Assembly (NCBI GenBank): GCA_947177395.1
Contig: CAMWUI010000004.1
Location: forward strand, 1-64,000
Reading direction: 5' to 3'
Length of the DNA stretch: 64,000 nucleotides
DNA from: an uncultured Paraprevotella sp.
GTDB lineage: Bacteria; Bacteroidota; Bacteroidia; Bacteroidales; Bacteroidaceae
Both the position numbers and the translations under genes were made by a program. Under the pieces are notes generated by a model that was not told the origin of the DNA, made no database searches, and saw nothing but the letters and a program-made list of their open reading frames with translations. Below, piece after piece: positions 1-11,100 of this stretch. Each line of letters begins with the position of its first letter. Within the stretch, counting starts at the first letter, position 1.

Positions 1-1
1 T

Positions 2-1024
2 GAGGTGAAATATGGCGACAAGATAACGCCGGAGCCGGCACCGCAGAAAGAAGGGTACACATTCAGCGGATGGAGCAATCTTCCGGAAACAATGCCTGCA
101 CGGGACGTCATTGTGACAGGAACGTTTTCGGCAAACGTATATAAAATCACTTATGTCGTGGACGGAGAAGAATACAAGACAGTAGAAGTGAAATTCGGGG
201 ACAAGATAACGCCGGAGCCGGCACCGCAGAAAGAAGGGCATACATTCAGCGGCTGGATTGGCTTGCCAGAAGTAATGCCTGCACGAGACATCACTGTGAC
301 AGGCTCTTTCTCGGTGAACATGTACACGCTTACTTACGTTGTGGACGGAGAAGTGTACAAAACGGTAAAATTGAAGTACAGAGATTTGATAACTCCGGAG
401 CCAGAACCGCAGAAAGAAGGGCATACATTCAGCGGCTGGATTGGCTTGCCAGAAGTAATGCCTGCACGAGACATCACTGTGACAGGCTCTTTCTCGGTGA
501 ACATGTACACGCTTACTTACGTTGTGGACGGAGAAGTGTACAAAACGGTAAAATTGAAGTACAGAGATTTGATAACTCCGGAGCCAGAACCGCAGAAAGA
601 AGGGCATACATTCAGCGGCTGGATTGGCTTGCCAGAAGTAATGCCTGCAAAAGACGTCATAGTGACAGGCTCTTTCTCAGTGAATGTGTACAAGCTTACT
701 TATGTCGTGGACGGAAAAATATACAAGAAGATTGAAGTGAAGTTTGGCGACAAGATAACTCCGGAGCCTGATCCTCAGAAAGAGGGATATACGTTCAGTG
801 GATGGAGCAACATTCCTGAATTTATGCCTGCAAAGAATATTACAGTGACGGGTAGGTTTACGATAAACACAGCTATAAAATCCGTTCTATTATCCGACCG
901 GGAAGTTGTCGTATACAACCTGAATGGAACGAAGTTATATGAGTACATAACTATGAGGGAGGCATTAAAGAAACTGCCTAAAGGAATATACATTATCAAC
1001 GGACGTAAAATATACATAAAATGA
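2..1024 (+). CDS. InlB B-repeat / Listeria-Bacteroides repeat surface protein, 5'-truncated by window edge, with C-terminal sorting-domain-like tail
   Basis: Frame is open from nt 2 (EVKYGDKITPEP...), so the GTG at 5 is probably not the true start. Five ~61-aa repeats of type YxLTYVVDGExYKTVxxKxGDxITPEPxPQKEGxTFSGWxxLPExMPARDxxVTGxF. C-term VYNLNGTKLYEYITMREALKKLPKGIYIINGRKIYIK. Confidence 0.85.
   Translation, partial: EVKYGDKITPEPAPQKEGYTFSGWSNLPETMPARDVIVTGTFSANVYKITYVVDGEEYKTVEVKFGDKITPEPAPQKEGHTFSGWIGLPEVMPARDITVTGSFSVNMYTLTYVVDGEVYKTVKLKYRDLITPEPEPQKEGHTFSGWIGLPEVMPARDITVTGSFSVNMYTLTYVVDGEVYKTVKLKYRDLITPEPEPQKEGHTFSGWIGLPEVMPAKDVIVTGSFSVNVYKLTYVVDGKIYKKIEVKFGDKITPEPDPQKEGYTFSGWSNIPEFMPAKNITVTGRFTINTAIKSVLLSDREVVVYNLNGTKLYEYITMREALKKLPKGIYIINGRKIYIK
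236..640 (+). repeat. 183-bp (61-codon) tandem repeats in the InlB-like CDS; copies at 236-418 and 419-601 identical by eye, third copy from 602 identical for ~45 nt before diverging
   Basis: gggcatacattcagcggctggattggc... recurs at 236, 419 and 602 (exact 183-bp spacing). Confidence 0.9.
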
Positions 1025-4000
1025 AAATAGATAGAAAAACTGCTTTCCGGCTGTGTCTGTACAGCCTGCTATCCGTTGCCTGTACCGACCGTGTCATGGA
1101 GGATGATTGTTTGGGGACAAGAATCCCCATCACACTTTCCGGTAACATCAGACAGGACAATGCAACCCGAGCTTCCGACTACGGGTTCGTTACGGGCGAC
1201 CGCATGGGAATCTATATTGTGGATTACGAGAATGACAGCCCCGGTACATTGGCCGCCAACGGAAACCGTGCCTCCAACGTCTTGTATACGTTTAACGGGG
1301 ATAAATATGAATGGACGGCTCCGCTTGAAATATACTGGCGCGACAGCCGTACTCCGGTGGATGTATATGGTTATTATCCGGGAGTCAATGCTGTCAGTGA
1401 GCCCTCCGCCTATAGGTTTGAGGTAAGTTGGCAGCAGAACGTCCTGCCGCAGGACGGAGAAATATCAAATTATGAATCCTCTGACCTGTTGTGGGGAAAG
1501 GCGGAGAATGTATTGCCTACGACCGACAAAATAGTCATCAACTACCACCATCAGTTGGCCGGAGTATGCGTGACACTGCAACAAGGTGACGGCATGACGG
1601 ATACAGAATGGAATAAGATAGACAAAGCGGTTCAGGTTGATAATACCGTGCGTACATGTACCTTCAATCTGCAAACCGCTGCGTTGACCCTTACGGGCAG
1701 TGTGGATCACAGCATACAGATGCTTCCGCAATCCTCAGACCGCTATCGGGCCGTTGTCATTCCCCAGACGGTGGATGCGGGGAAATCGCTCATCAGTATC
1801 ACCATCGACGGCAAGACATATAGTCATACTTTGGCCAATCCCGTAAAATATATGGGTGGCAAGATGCACAACTTTACCCTCACCATTAATAAAAGCACGG
1901 CTACCGGCGACTACACGGTCGCATTTACCGATGAAGGTATTACCGATTGGGTGAATGATGAGGCATCACACAATTTTACTCAGAACCAGTATGTGGTTAT
2001 CGACTGTCCGGAACAAGGAAAGTTGAAAGAATGTATTACAGCCGCAGGGTATGATTATACGAAGATGCAGAATCTGAAAGTCAGGGGTATACTTACCACA
2101 GAGGACTTCCATTTCATGCGTGATGAGATGAAAGAACTGAAACACTTGAATTTGCATGACGTTAGAGTAAAGAATGCCAAATTGCATGTATATGGGAATG
2201 TTTATTATGATGACATCATTCCTGAAAGAGCTTTCTTAGACAATAAAAACATACGTAGCCTGATACTTCCGTCACGATTGAAGCGTATAGGGGAAAGTGC
2301 ATTTCGTGAAATGCAGTTAATGTTTTCTACGCTTGAGATTCCAAAAGGAGTAACTTATATTGGCGAGTATGCTTTCTATAATAACGACAATAATGGCATG
2401 GAACTTATCCTTCCTTATAGTTTGGATAGTATTGGAACTTTTGCTTTTTGTTCTAACTACTATAACTGCGAATTAAAAATGACCGACAACTTGAAATATA
2501 TTGGCCCATATGCATTTTCTGGTTTTCGTATGCATGGTGTGTTTCATCTGTCATCCAATCTTAAAGAAATCAATGGATGGATTTTCGATAGCCGACGCTA
2601 TAGAGGTAGCATTACGGGAGATATAGAAATACCCCAAGGAGTTAGTACTATTGGTCCATATGCGTTTTGTGAAATCTCTTTTCAAAATAGGACCAATCTG
2701 ATTCTGCATCCAGGGGTCAAGACAATTGGGGCAGCGGCATTTCGCGGCATACGCTTTGCCTCATTGACTTTAAATGACGATTTGGAAGAATTGCGAAGCG
2801 ATAATGGTAACGGCGCCTGGGAAGTGGATGGCTGCTTCTATGAAGCCAGTATACCGTTTCCAATTACATTACCGTCCAGACTGAGAATAATTGGGGATGG
2901 GTGTTTCTATGGCTGTAAATTACAAGGTGAACTGGAGATACCTAAGAATTGCCTCAATATCCAAAAAAATGCTTTTGCTTTAAATGAACTGACCAAGGTA
3001 ACCTTACCTCCATTGATAGAAAGTCTGTCTGAGAATCTGCTGGCTGGAAATGAGTTGACCTCAGTTAACATACCCAAATATGTAGCAAACATTGAATCCG
3101 GAGCACTTGCTTGCGGTAAGTTGCAAACCATTGTGTGTTTGGCAGAAACACCTCCCTATTTATCAGGTGATCCTTTCACCTGTAGTTATTGTCAGGTTGA
3201 TAAAAACAAATGTGTGCTTGAGGTTCCAGAGAAATCTGTAGAACTGTATCGCAATACTGACGGATGGAGGCAATTCAAGAATATTACTCCCCATCGTGAG
3301 CTTGCCTGTGATATGTCGAACATAACATGTATGGAAAAAGGGACTATACGTGAAGGCTTTATTCGTTCTGAAAGTCCCTGGGAAGTATCGGAGTGCCCGT
3401 CATGGGTAACCGTAACTCCTTCTTCAAGTAACATGAAGAAGACAGAAGTCCGAATTACGGTGAATGCCAACAGCGGGGAAAGCAGAGACGGTCGTATCGT
3501 ATTCCGGCTTAAAGACCATGATTATACCACCTATACGGAAGTTAAACAGGTGGCTGCTGATGTCCGGGAAGACCAGACCATCACCCTGCAGACGGCAACG
3601 ACCGGCATAAAGGCTGTGCCTCTGTTTATTGTAGGCGAAGGTTATGATGCTGATGACATTGCCTCCGGACTGTATCTGAACGATATGAAGGAACAGATGG
3701 AACATATTTTCAGCATAGAGCCGATGAAGACATACCGTTCGTATTTCACCGTTTCTACAGCCGTGGCCTGTTCGCCGGAATCCGGAACAGACGGACTGAG
3801 GAAATTTGTCAGTGACAATTGGTGGGTGAGTGAAAGCGACCTTGTACTCGATTATGCCCGACAATACGGAGCGGGTATCAAGGGTAATGAAGAGAATTCG
3901 ACCATACTCGTACTACGCAACAGCAATAAGACCGGCGACAACATTACCGATATCTATTATAACAGTAACCGTGGGTTGGCTGTTTCGTGGATGGCGAAGA

Positions 4001-4455
4001 GCAACGAGACGTATCCTTTCAACCAACAAGGTTTCATCCTTCGCGAGTTTGTAGGTACAGCATTCGGTAAACTGGGACCGGAGCAAGTTAATCATATTAC
4101 ATTCTTGCAATTATGTATATGTCCAAATTGCGACATGGAAGAAGAATATCGGAAAAATCGCAGCTATGGCTGGTGGCAGAACGTAACTAGTAGTAACAAG
4201 CTGACGGAACTGCCGTGGTATCATCTTATCTTCGATGAAAAATATGCACAAATCGTAGATGTATACGAAGGAGCTCTAAACCACTCGCGTGGAGCATACC
4301 GTTCGGAGAATGCGAGTGTGATGGGCAATCAGTATATCCCGTATTTCAATACCATCAGCCGCGAAATATTGGTAAGAAGAATTATGGAGGCAAGCGGCGG
4401 AAAGTTTGACTTTGCTGCCTTCAAGCAAAACGATAAGATAGAAATCCCGGAATAA
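1021..4455 (+). CDS. Lipoprotein: fimbrillin (Mfa_like) N-module + BspA-like LRR_5 + BACON-like + degenerate peptidase M64 domain
   Basis: Lipobox LLSVAC; NATRASDYGF..GDRMGIYIVDY..VDVYGYYP fimbrillin pattern; LRR_5 pattern (IPERAFLDNKNIRSLILPSRLKRIGESAFREM...); WEVSECPSWVTVTPSSS BACON-like; GEGYDADDIASGLYLNDMKEQMEHIFSIEPMKTYRSYF M64-like; zinc motif replaced by REFVGTAFGKLGPE. Confidence 0.85.
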   Translation: MKIDRKTAFRLCLYSLLSVACTDRVMEDDCLGTRIPITLSGNIRQDNATRASDYGFVTGDRMGIYIVDYENDSPGTLAANGNRASNVLYTFNGDKYEWTAPLEIYWRDSRTPVDVYGYYPGVNAVSEPSAYRFEVSWQQNVLPQDGEISNYESSDLLWGKAENVLPTTDKIVINYHHQLAGVCVTLQQGDGMTDTEWNKIDKAVQVDNTVRTCTFNLQTAALTLTGSVDHSIQMLPQSSDRYRAVVIPQTVDAGKSLISITIDGKTYSHTLANPVKYMGGKMHNFTLTINKSTATGDYTVAFTDEGITDWVNDEASHNFTQNQYVVIDCPEQGKLKECITAAGYDYTKMQNLKVRGILTTEDFHFMRDEMKELKHLNLHDVRVKNAKLHVYGNVYYDDIIPERAFLDNKNIRSLILPSRLKRIGESAFREMQLMFSTLEIPKGVTYIGEYAFYNNDNNGMELILPYSLDSIGTFAFCSNYYNCELKMTDNLKYIGPYAFSGFRMHGVFHLSSNLKEINGWIFDSRRYRGSITGDIEIPQGVSTIGPYAFCEISFQNRTNLILHPGVKTIGAAAFRGIRFASLTLNDDLEELRSDNGNGAWEVDGCFYEASIPFPITLPSRLRIIGDGCFYGCKLQGELEIPKNCLNIQKNAFALNELTKVTLPPLIESLSENLLAGNELTSVNIPKYVANIESGALACGKLQTIVCLAETPPYLSGDPFTCSYCQVDKNKCVLEVPEKSVELYRNTDGWRQFKNITPHRELACDMSNITCMEKGTIREGFIRSESPWEVSECPSWVTVTPSSSNMKKTEVRITVNANSGESRDGRIVFRLKDHDYTTYTEVKQVAADVREDQTITLQTATTGIKAVPLFIVGEGYDADDIASGLYLNDMKEQMEHIFSIEPMKTYRSYFTVSTAVACSPESGTDGLRKFVSDNWWVSESDLVLDYARQYGAGIKGNEENSTILVLRNSNKTGDNITDIYYNSNRGLAVSWMAKSNETYPFNQQGFILREFVGTAFGKLGPEQVNHITFLQLCICPNCDMEEEYRKNRSYGWWQNVTSSNKLTELPWYHLIFDEKYAQIVDVYEGALNHSRGAYRSENASVMGNQYIPYFNTISREILVRRIMEASGGKFDFAAFKQNDKIEIPE

Positions 4456-4467
4456 CAATGCAGGATT

Positions 4468-7400
4468 ATGAAGAATGTTTTATATAAAAGAAGATTAAAG
4501 TATGGACTTTGGTTGGTAGGAGGCATGGCGCTTGTTTCTGCCTGTACGGACAATCTGGTGAATGAGGCTCTGCCTTGGGAGAAGACACTGGACTTACAGG
4601 CTACCATACAACAGGAGAACGTGACCCGGGCCAACGATAACGGTTTTGCCGATGGCGACCAAATTGGCGTGTTCGTGGTGAATTACGACAGTGAATCCTC
4701 CTCGCCCGAATTGCAACTTACCGGCAATCATGCCGACAACGTGCGTTTTACCTACGATGACACGGGTTACAGGTGGACCGGTTCATACCAGCTCTATTGG
4801 AAGGATGAAAAGACGCCGGTGGACGTATATGGATATTATCCTTTTATTCCGCAACTCAGTAGCATTATTGAGCAACCGTTTGCTGTAGAACAGAATCAGT
4901 GCGATACTCCCAAGGGAGAGACCTTCAGTGGCTATGAAAAGAGTGACTTCCTTTGGGCAAAGGCTGAGAATATAACACCAACCGATGCCACCATAACCCT
5001 AAACCATAACCATATCATGGCGGGCATAGAAGTGGTTCTTGTTGAAGGTTATGGCTTTGATGAGAATGAATGGGCGAACGCCGAGCGCAATGTATTGGTA
5101 CAGAATGTTGTGTTGGCGGGGACGGTCAATTTGCGTGACGGTTCCGTAACATGTACAGGAGCTACCGATAACACGGGTATAATTCCTCAGGAAGATCGAG
5201 GTAAATACCGGGCGATAGTGCTTCCGCAAACTATACAGGCCGGTGTTCCCTTGTTTTCCATTACAATAGACGGACAAGCAAAAGAATTTATCCGTTTGGA
5301 GAATATGAAATATTACCGTGGAAAGCTTCACAAGTTTACTATTGAGGTGAACAAGTCTTTAGAGACCGGCGACTATGAACTGAATCTCCTTTCGGATGCC
5401 ATAGTCAATTGGGAAAACGACCCTTTGTCGCATAACGGTACGGCACGCGAATACGTAATCGTACACGTGAACGAGGGTGAATATCTCGGTGATGTGGTAA
5501 AGAGAATGGGAATAGAAGACCCAAGCCTTATCAGGAATCTGAAACTTACGGGATGCATTGACAGAATAGATAATTTTGATTATATCCATGAATACATACC
5601 GTATCTTGAGGCTGTCAACTTAAAGGACTTACGAACAAAGAATATGCCAAGTTATTGGCGTTATGATGTTATGGTCAAAGACAAATACGGACAACCGTAT
5701 TTTGCTGATGACTATTTGCCCGGTGATTGGGGTACAAGCGATCCTGATGATGGTAGTAATAAAATGATTAATAGTGGAGCTGCATTCGAACACATGATTT
5801 TTCTCCAATATGTCGTATGGCCGGAGCATCTGAAAGGTATCGGAGACAATGCCTTTGCCGGTTGCCCCTTGCGTGGTTCTCTCGTGTTCCCCGAAGGTCT
5901 TAAACATATTGGTAATAATGTGTTTGCGGCTTATTCTCATAAAGCAAATAACCTAACTGGTGAACTGTATATTCCCTCTACCGTAGAATATATAGGGGAT
6001 GGAGCCTTTGGTGGCTATTCAGTTTATCCTAATTTTGTTGATAATACTACTTATCTGACAGGAGAGATAGTCTTACCTTCTCATATGAAATTCCTCGGAA
6101 GAGCTTTTGCAAATTGCCCTCGCTTGACAGGCCAGATACATATCCCTGACGGATTGACCGAATTGAATAAATTCGCAGGTCCTCAAATGACCGGTGATGT
6201 CATCATACCACAAGGTATTAAGAAGATTAATGGTCTTGGGGGGAGTCCGAGTTCTATTTATATTCCTGAAGGAGTAGAAGAGATTAGCAAGGATGCTTTC
6301 AGGGGGCTTTCTTCATTAAAGGGGGATATCAAGATTCCAACAACTGTGAAAACCATTGGTACGGCCGCTTTTCGTGGGACGAGTATCTCTCATATATCGT
6401 TGCCTGAAAAATTAGAAATTATATCAGATGAACTGTTACTCGGATGTAAGTTTTTGCAGGATACGTTGACCATTCCCTCTTCTGTCATACAGATAAAAAG
6501 TGGGGCATTTGAAGGGTGTGAAAAACTCAACGCCATCATTCTTCCTGAAAGTCTGGAGCAGATATGGGGCAATGCTCTAAACGGATGCTGGTCGCTGGAC
6601 TATATACAATGTAATGCCAAGACGCCACCCATTGTGGAAGGCGGTAATTTCACAGGTCTGGAAAAAAACAACTTCACGTTGGTGGTACCGGAGGGTTCGG
6701 TAGATGCCTACCGCAATGCTCCTGGATGGAATGAGTTCAAGCGAATATCCGCCTATCGTAATTTTGTTTGCCGTCCGATGAAGGCCCGGCTACTCAATAA
6801 GGCGGCTAAAAGAACCATACTATTAAATGCTGACGGTAATTGGAAAATGACCCACTGCCCGTCTTGGATACATGTAGATAAAACCAGCGGAAGCAAGAAG
6901 ACGGAGTTGAGCGTGAGCATAGATGCCATGGCGCATGGGTCTGCCGACCGTACAGACAGCGTGGTGTTTACCCTACAGGACAAGGTGGATGAGGATGGTA
7001 ATCCGATAATATGCTATTATAAGGTAGAACAGTACGATTATCAGTGCGATGAAGACAGCCAATTGCAATTGCATAGGCATACAAAAGGCAAGGGAGTTAA
7101 CATCGTGTTTATCGGGGACGGCTATGATGCCAAAGATATATCGAAAGAAAACTATCTGAATGACGTCAGGGAAGGCATGGAATATTTCTTTGCCATAGAA
7201 CCATACAAGACGTACAAGGACTATTTCGATGTGTATGTGGATTTTCCGTTGTCTTACGAGAGCGGCGTGTGCTCGAATGTAAATATCTGGCGCACCACCA
7301 AGTTCGACACTACATACGGAGCCGGTGCTGGTGGACGCCTGAAAGTAAACTTCGATGACATGATGTCATACGTGCTGAATGACGTAACCGGTACTGTCGT

Positions 7401-8103
7401 CACAGCCGACAATGTAGACCGGACATTGATAATCTCCATACTCAACAGCGACGTCTACGAAGGATTGACAAGTCTATGGGCTACAGGAGTTGCCATAGCC
7501 GCCGTGCCTCACAGTAGATATGGATATCCCAACGATTATCGCGGACTGATACAACATGAGGCCGGAGGGCATGGATTCGGAAAATTAGATGACGAATATG
7601 TTTATCATAGAGAGCACATACGCAAATGTCCGTGCATTGACTGCACCCATGCCGAGGCCGTAGAAGAAGCAAAGAATAGGGGATGGAGCCGCAATGTATC
7701 CCTGACAGGAAGGTATGACGAGATTGACTGGAGGCATCTCATATTCGATAACCGTTACCAGGATATCGTCGATATTTACGAAGGGGCTCACATGCACAGC
7801 AATGGTATCTATCGGTCGGAGTATAATTCTTGTATGAACAACAATGTGCCGTACTATAGCACAATATCCCGGCAGGCGATAGTCGAGCGAATCATGGATT
7901 ACGCAGGAGAGGCATTCAATTTCGAGAACTTCGCTGCCAAGGATAGCCGCGAGATGGGTGACAAATTTATTACCCGTAGTGGTTCTGCCGGCTCTGTCTC
8001 AGCTTCGATTAAGGGGAATATGCCTGAAATCGTAAAGTCTTCGCCGCTGAAAAACCTGAAACGCAAGGTAAAGTATAACACTAAAAAACAACAAGCACGA
8101 TGA
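4468..8103 (+). CDS. Lipoprotein: fimbrillin + LRR_5 + BACON-like + peptidase M64 (intact HEAGGH)
   Basis: Lipobox ALVSAC; NVTRANDNGFADGDQIGVFVVNY; GDGYDAKDISKENYLNDVREGMEYFFAIEPYKTYKDYFDVYVDF; LIQHEAGGHGFGKLDDEY. Confidence 0.88.
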   Translation: MKNVLYKRRLKYGLWLVGGMALVSACTDNLVNEALPWEKTLDLQATIQQENVTRANDNGFADGDQIGVFVVNYDSESSSPELQLTGNHADNVRFTYDDTGYRWTGSYQLYWKDEKTPVDVYGYYPFIPQLSSIIEQPFAVEQNQCDTPKGETFSGYEKSDFLWAKAENITPTDATITLNHNHIMAGIEVVLVEGYGFDENEWANAERNVLVQNVVLAGTVNLRDGSVTCTGATDNTGIIPQEDRGKYRAIVLPQTIQAGVPLFSITIDGQAKEFIRLENMKYYRGKLHKFTIEVNKSLETGDYELNLLSDAIVNWENDPLSHNGTAREYVIVHVNEGEYLGDVVKRMGIEDPSLIRNLKLTGCIDRIDNFDYIHEYIPYLEAVNLKDLRTKNMPSYWRYDVMVKDKYGQPYFADDYLPGDWGTSDPDDGSNKMINSGAAFEHMIFLQYVVWPEHLKGIGDNAFAGCPLRGSLVFPEGLKHIGNNVFAAYSHKANNLTGELYIPSTVEYIGDGAFGGYSVYPNFVDNTTYLTGEIVLPSHMKFLGRAFANCPRLTGQIHIPDGLTELNKFAGPQMTGDVIIPQGIKKINGLGGSPSSIYIPEGVEEISKDAFRGLSSLKGDIKIPTTVKTIGTAAFRGTSISHISLPEKLEIISDELLLGCKFLQDTLTIPSSVIQIKSGAFEGCEKLNAIILPESLEQIWGNALNGCWSLDYIQCNAKTPPIVEGGNFTGLEKNNFTLVVPEGSVDAYRNAPGWNEFKRISAYRNFVCRPMKARLLNKAAKRTILLNADGNWKMTHCPSWIHVDKTSGSKKTELSVSIDAMAHGSADRTDSVVFTLQDKVDEDGNPIICYYKVEQYDYQCDEDSQLQLHRHTKGKGVNIVFIGDGYDAKDISKENYLNDVREGMEYFFAIEPYKTYKDYFDVYVDFPLSYESGVCSNVNIWRTTKFDTTYGAGAGGRLKVNFDDMMSYVLNDVTGTVVTADNVDRTLIISILNSDVYEGLTSLWATGVAIAAVPHSRYGYPNDYRGLIQHEAGGHGFGKLDDEYVYHREHIRKCPCIDCTHAEAVEEAKNRGWSRNVSLTGRYDEIDWRHLIFDNRYQDIVDIYEGAHMHSNGIYRSEYNSCMNNNVPYYSTISRQAIVERIMDYAGEAFNFENFAAKDSREMGDKFITRSGSAGSVSASIKGNMPEIVKSSPLKNLKRKVKYNTKKQQAR

Positions 8104-11100
8104 AAAAGATACTGTTTACCATACTTGTTTTTGCAGGCATGATGACATCCTGTTCGGACGAAACCGTTCCGTCTGTAAGTTTAACCGACAATATACCTAT
8201 CAGCATCAGCGCAGAATATCCGGTGAAGGGCATTTCCACACGTGCTACCGACAACGGTTTCCAGCAGGATGATGCCGTGGGACTGTTCATCGTGGATTAC
8301 AATCCGGATGGCACCCCCGGAACTCTGCAGACGAAAGGCAACCGTGCCGACAATGTGAGGTTCGGTTTCGACGGTGTGAACTGGACGGCTACCCATCAAC
8401 TCTATTGGGCCAACAAACACACACCGGCCGATTTCTATGGCTACTATCCTTTCAACGTTGCCATACAAAATGCTGAGGAACACGAGTTCTCTGTATACGT
8501 TAATCAGAATGAAACCACGGCGGACAAATCAAATTACGAGCAGAGTGACCTGTTGTGGGCAAAGGCGGAGAAAGTACAACCCACCGCTGACTGCATACCG
8601 TTGAGGTACAATCACCTGATGGCCGGTATCACCGTGCAGCTGCAGATGGGGACTGGTTTCGATGTTTCCGAATGGGCACAAACAGACAAGACCGTTCTTA
8701 TAGACAACGTCATTACTGCATCTACCGTTAATTTGCAGGCCGGTAAGGTTACGGCGAAAGAAGGAGCGGCGACGGATGCGGTAGTTCCTCTCGTGTACAA
8801 CAATGTATGGCGAGCTGTTGTCGCACCCCAAACTATAGAGGCTGGCAAGCGTGTATTGAATATCACGGTGGACGGTAAGAGTTATGAACTTGTTAAGGAA
8901 ACGGACATACAGTTCATAAGCGGGAAAATGCATAATTTCACCATTACAGTTAATAGGAACGTCTCCACAGGCGAGTTTACGTTTGAACTCACAGCCGACG
9001 ATATTGTGGCGTGGCTGGATGATGCAGATCTGCATGACGGATTGGTGCGCCAGTATATCATCGTAAATGTGAGCGAAGCTGGTACACTGGCTAACGTGTT
9101 GGCTGAACGCGGAATCGATTATACCAAGGTTACAGCCTTGAAAGTGATTGGTAATGTCAATCATTGCGACCTCACTTTCATGGGACAGCAGATGACCCGC
9201 CTGACGGACCTCAATTTGGCCAAGGTTATTTTGTGTGCCGATGAGCATGAAGAAGCTGGAGTACTTGTCGGCTTTGCCAAACATTTCTGTTTGTATCACA
9301 TTGTTTTCCCCGAGAAGTCTCTTATAAAAATTGGCCGCTCAGCTTTCCGTGCAGCCGGTCTTACAGGTAGTTTGACCATACCGGAAGGTGTAGTTGAAAT
9401 AGATCAAGATGCCTTTGGAAATAATGTTGAGGGATGCACTAACAAGATTAATGCAATACAACTAACAGGAACGCTCTCTCTGCCTTCCACGCTGAAAAAA
9501 ATCGGTAACCGTGCCTTTACCTATCAGGGGTTGTATGGGGAGCTAAAACTACCTGAAGGGTTGGAATATATGGGAGATTTTGATGCAACCGAGGACTTCA
9601 GCCCTAATGGGGCATTTCCATATTGCTCATTCTGTGGTTCATTAAATTTGCCATCCTCTTTGAAAGAAGTGGTGGTGGCACCTTCTGGTAATTTCACCGG
9701 AAACATAAACGTTCCTGCGGGCGTATCCTGTTTTTACGTCCCACTGTGGTTCCATGCCAATAACGCATTTCTTGAATTGCACGAAGGACTGACTGATTTG
9801 AATATTTCAAACTGTGGCTTTGCCGGTGAATTGATCTTGCCATCTACCATGAAGAAACTTGCTCAAAGGGCTTTGAGCAATAATAAATTCAGTAAAATTG
9901 TCATGTCGGACAACATCATGAGGATGGATGACAGAGTCATGGCAGATAATCCATATTTGACCTCTGTTGTTCTTTCAAAGAATTTGGCTTGTATTCCTCC
10001 CGAATGTTTTAAAAATTGTAGTGCTTTGCAAAGTATTACTATACCGGCTAATATTGATTTAATCAAAGACAATGCTTTTCAGAATTGCAACGCTCTGAAC
10101 AGCATCGTCTGTGAAGGAATAGAGCCCCCGGTCTGCACGGAGAGTTCCTTTAATGGCGTAAATAAAGATAATTTCACCGTGGAAGTGCCCAAAGGATGTG
10201 TTAATAAATACAAAGAGGCCGATGGATGGAAAGAGTTCAAGAGAATTGCGGAGTATTCAAATTTCGTATGCCGCCCGGCTCATGCAAATGCCCTTAACAA
10301 GGCGCACAGCGAAACGATCGTGCTTAATGCCGACGGTGCATGGACGGTGAAACATGTTCCGGATTGGATACACTTGTCGAAAACATCCGGTACCGGTAAG
10401 GCGGAAATACAGCTTGCTTTTCTGGATATGCCTCATGGAAACGGTAACAGGCAAGACCGCATCGTGTTTGAAATGGACGACCACGAGACTTATTGCGATG
10501 TAAGTCAGTATGACTACGAGTATGAGGAAGACGGATGTCTCACACTTCAAAATCATTCGCAGGGCAACGGTATAGACCTCGTATTCATGGGTGACGGATG
10601 GACTGGCGAAGACATCAGCAGCGGCAGTTATCTGGACATGGTACGCGAACAGACGGAATATTTCTTCGGAATAGAGCCATACAAGAGTCATCGTGACTAC
10701 TTCAATGTATATGTCACATTCCCGTTGTCACAGGAAAAAGGCGTCAATACCATGCACACCTATGTCAACAACCGTTTCGGCACACTCTACGGCTATGACG
10801 GGACAATATGCACAATAAACCAATTGCTGACTGAAACGGATGAGGCTTTCCAATACGCCGTGGCACATTCGCCGATGAAGGAAAACGACCGCTGGAAAGC
10901 ACAGCTCATACTCATTCCCAACAGTGATGAATATGAGGGTATAACCTATTATGATGGTAACTGCGCCCTCAGTCTCTGTCCACCGTCCAGCCGTCCTTAT
11001 CCTCAGGACACGCGTGGTGTCGTGCAGCATGAAGCGTGCGGACACGGATTCGGAAAGCTTGGTGACGAGAATATCAGCAAACAGAAATGGGCCACACCGG

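Noticed and set aside
8529-9299. 256-aa minus-strand ORF opposite the third M64 lipoprotein
   Set aside because: Antisense shadow of a strong lipoprotein CDS.
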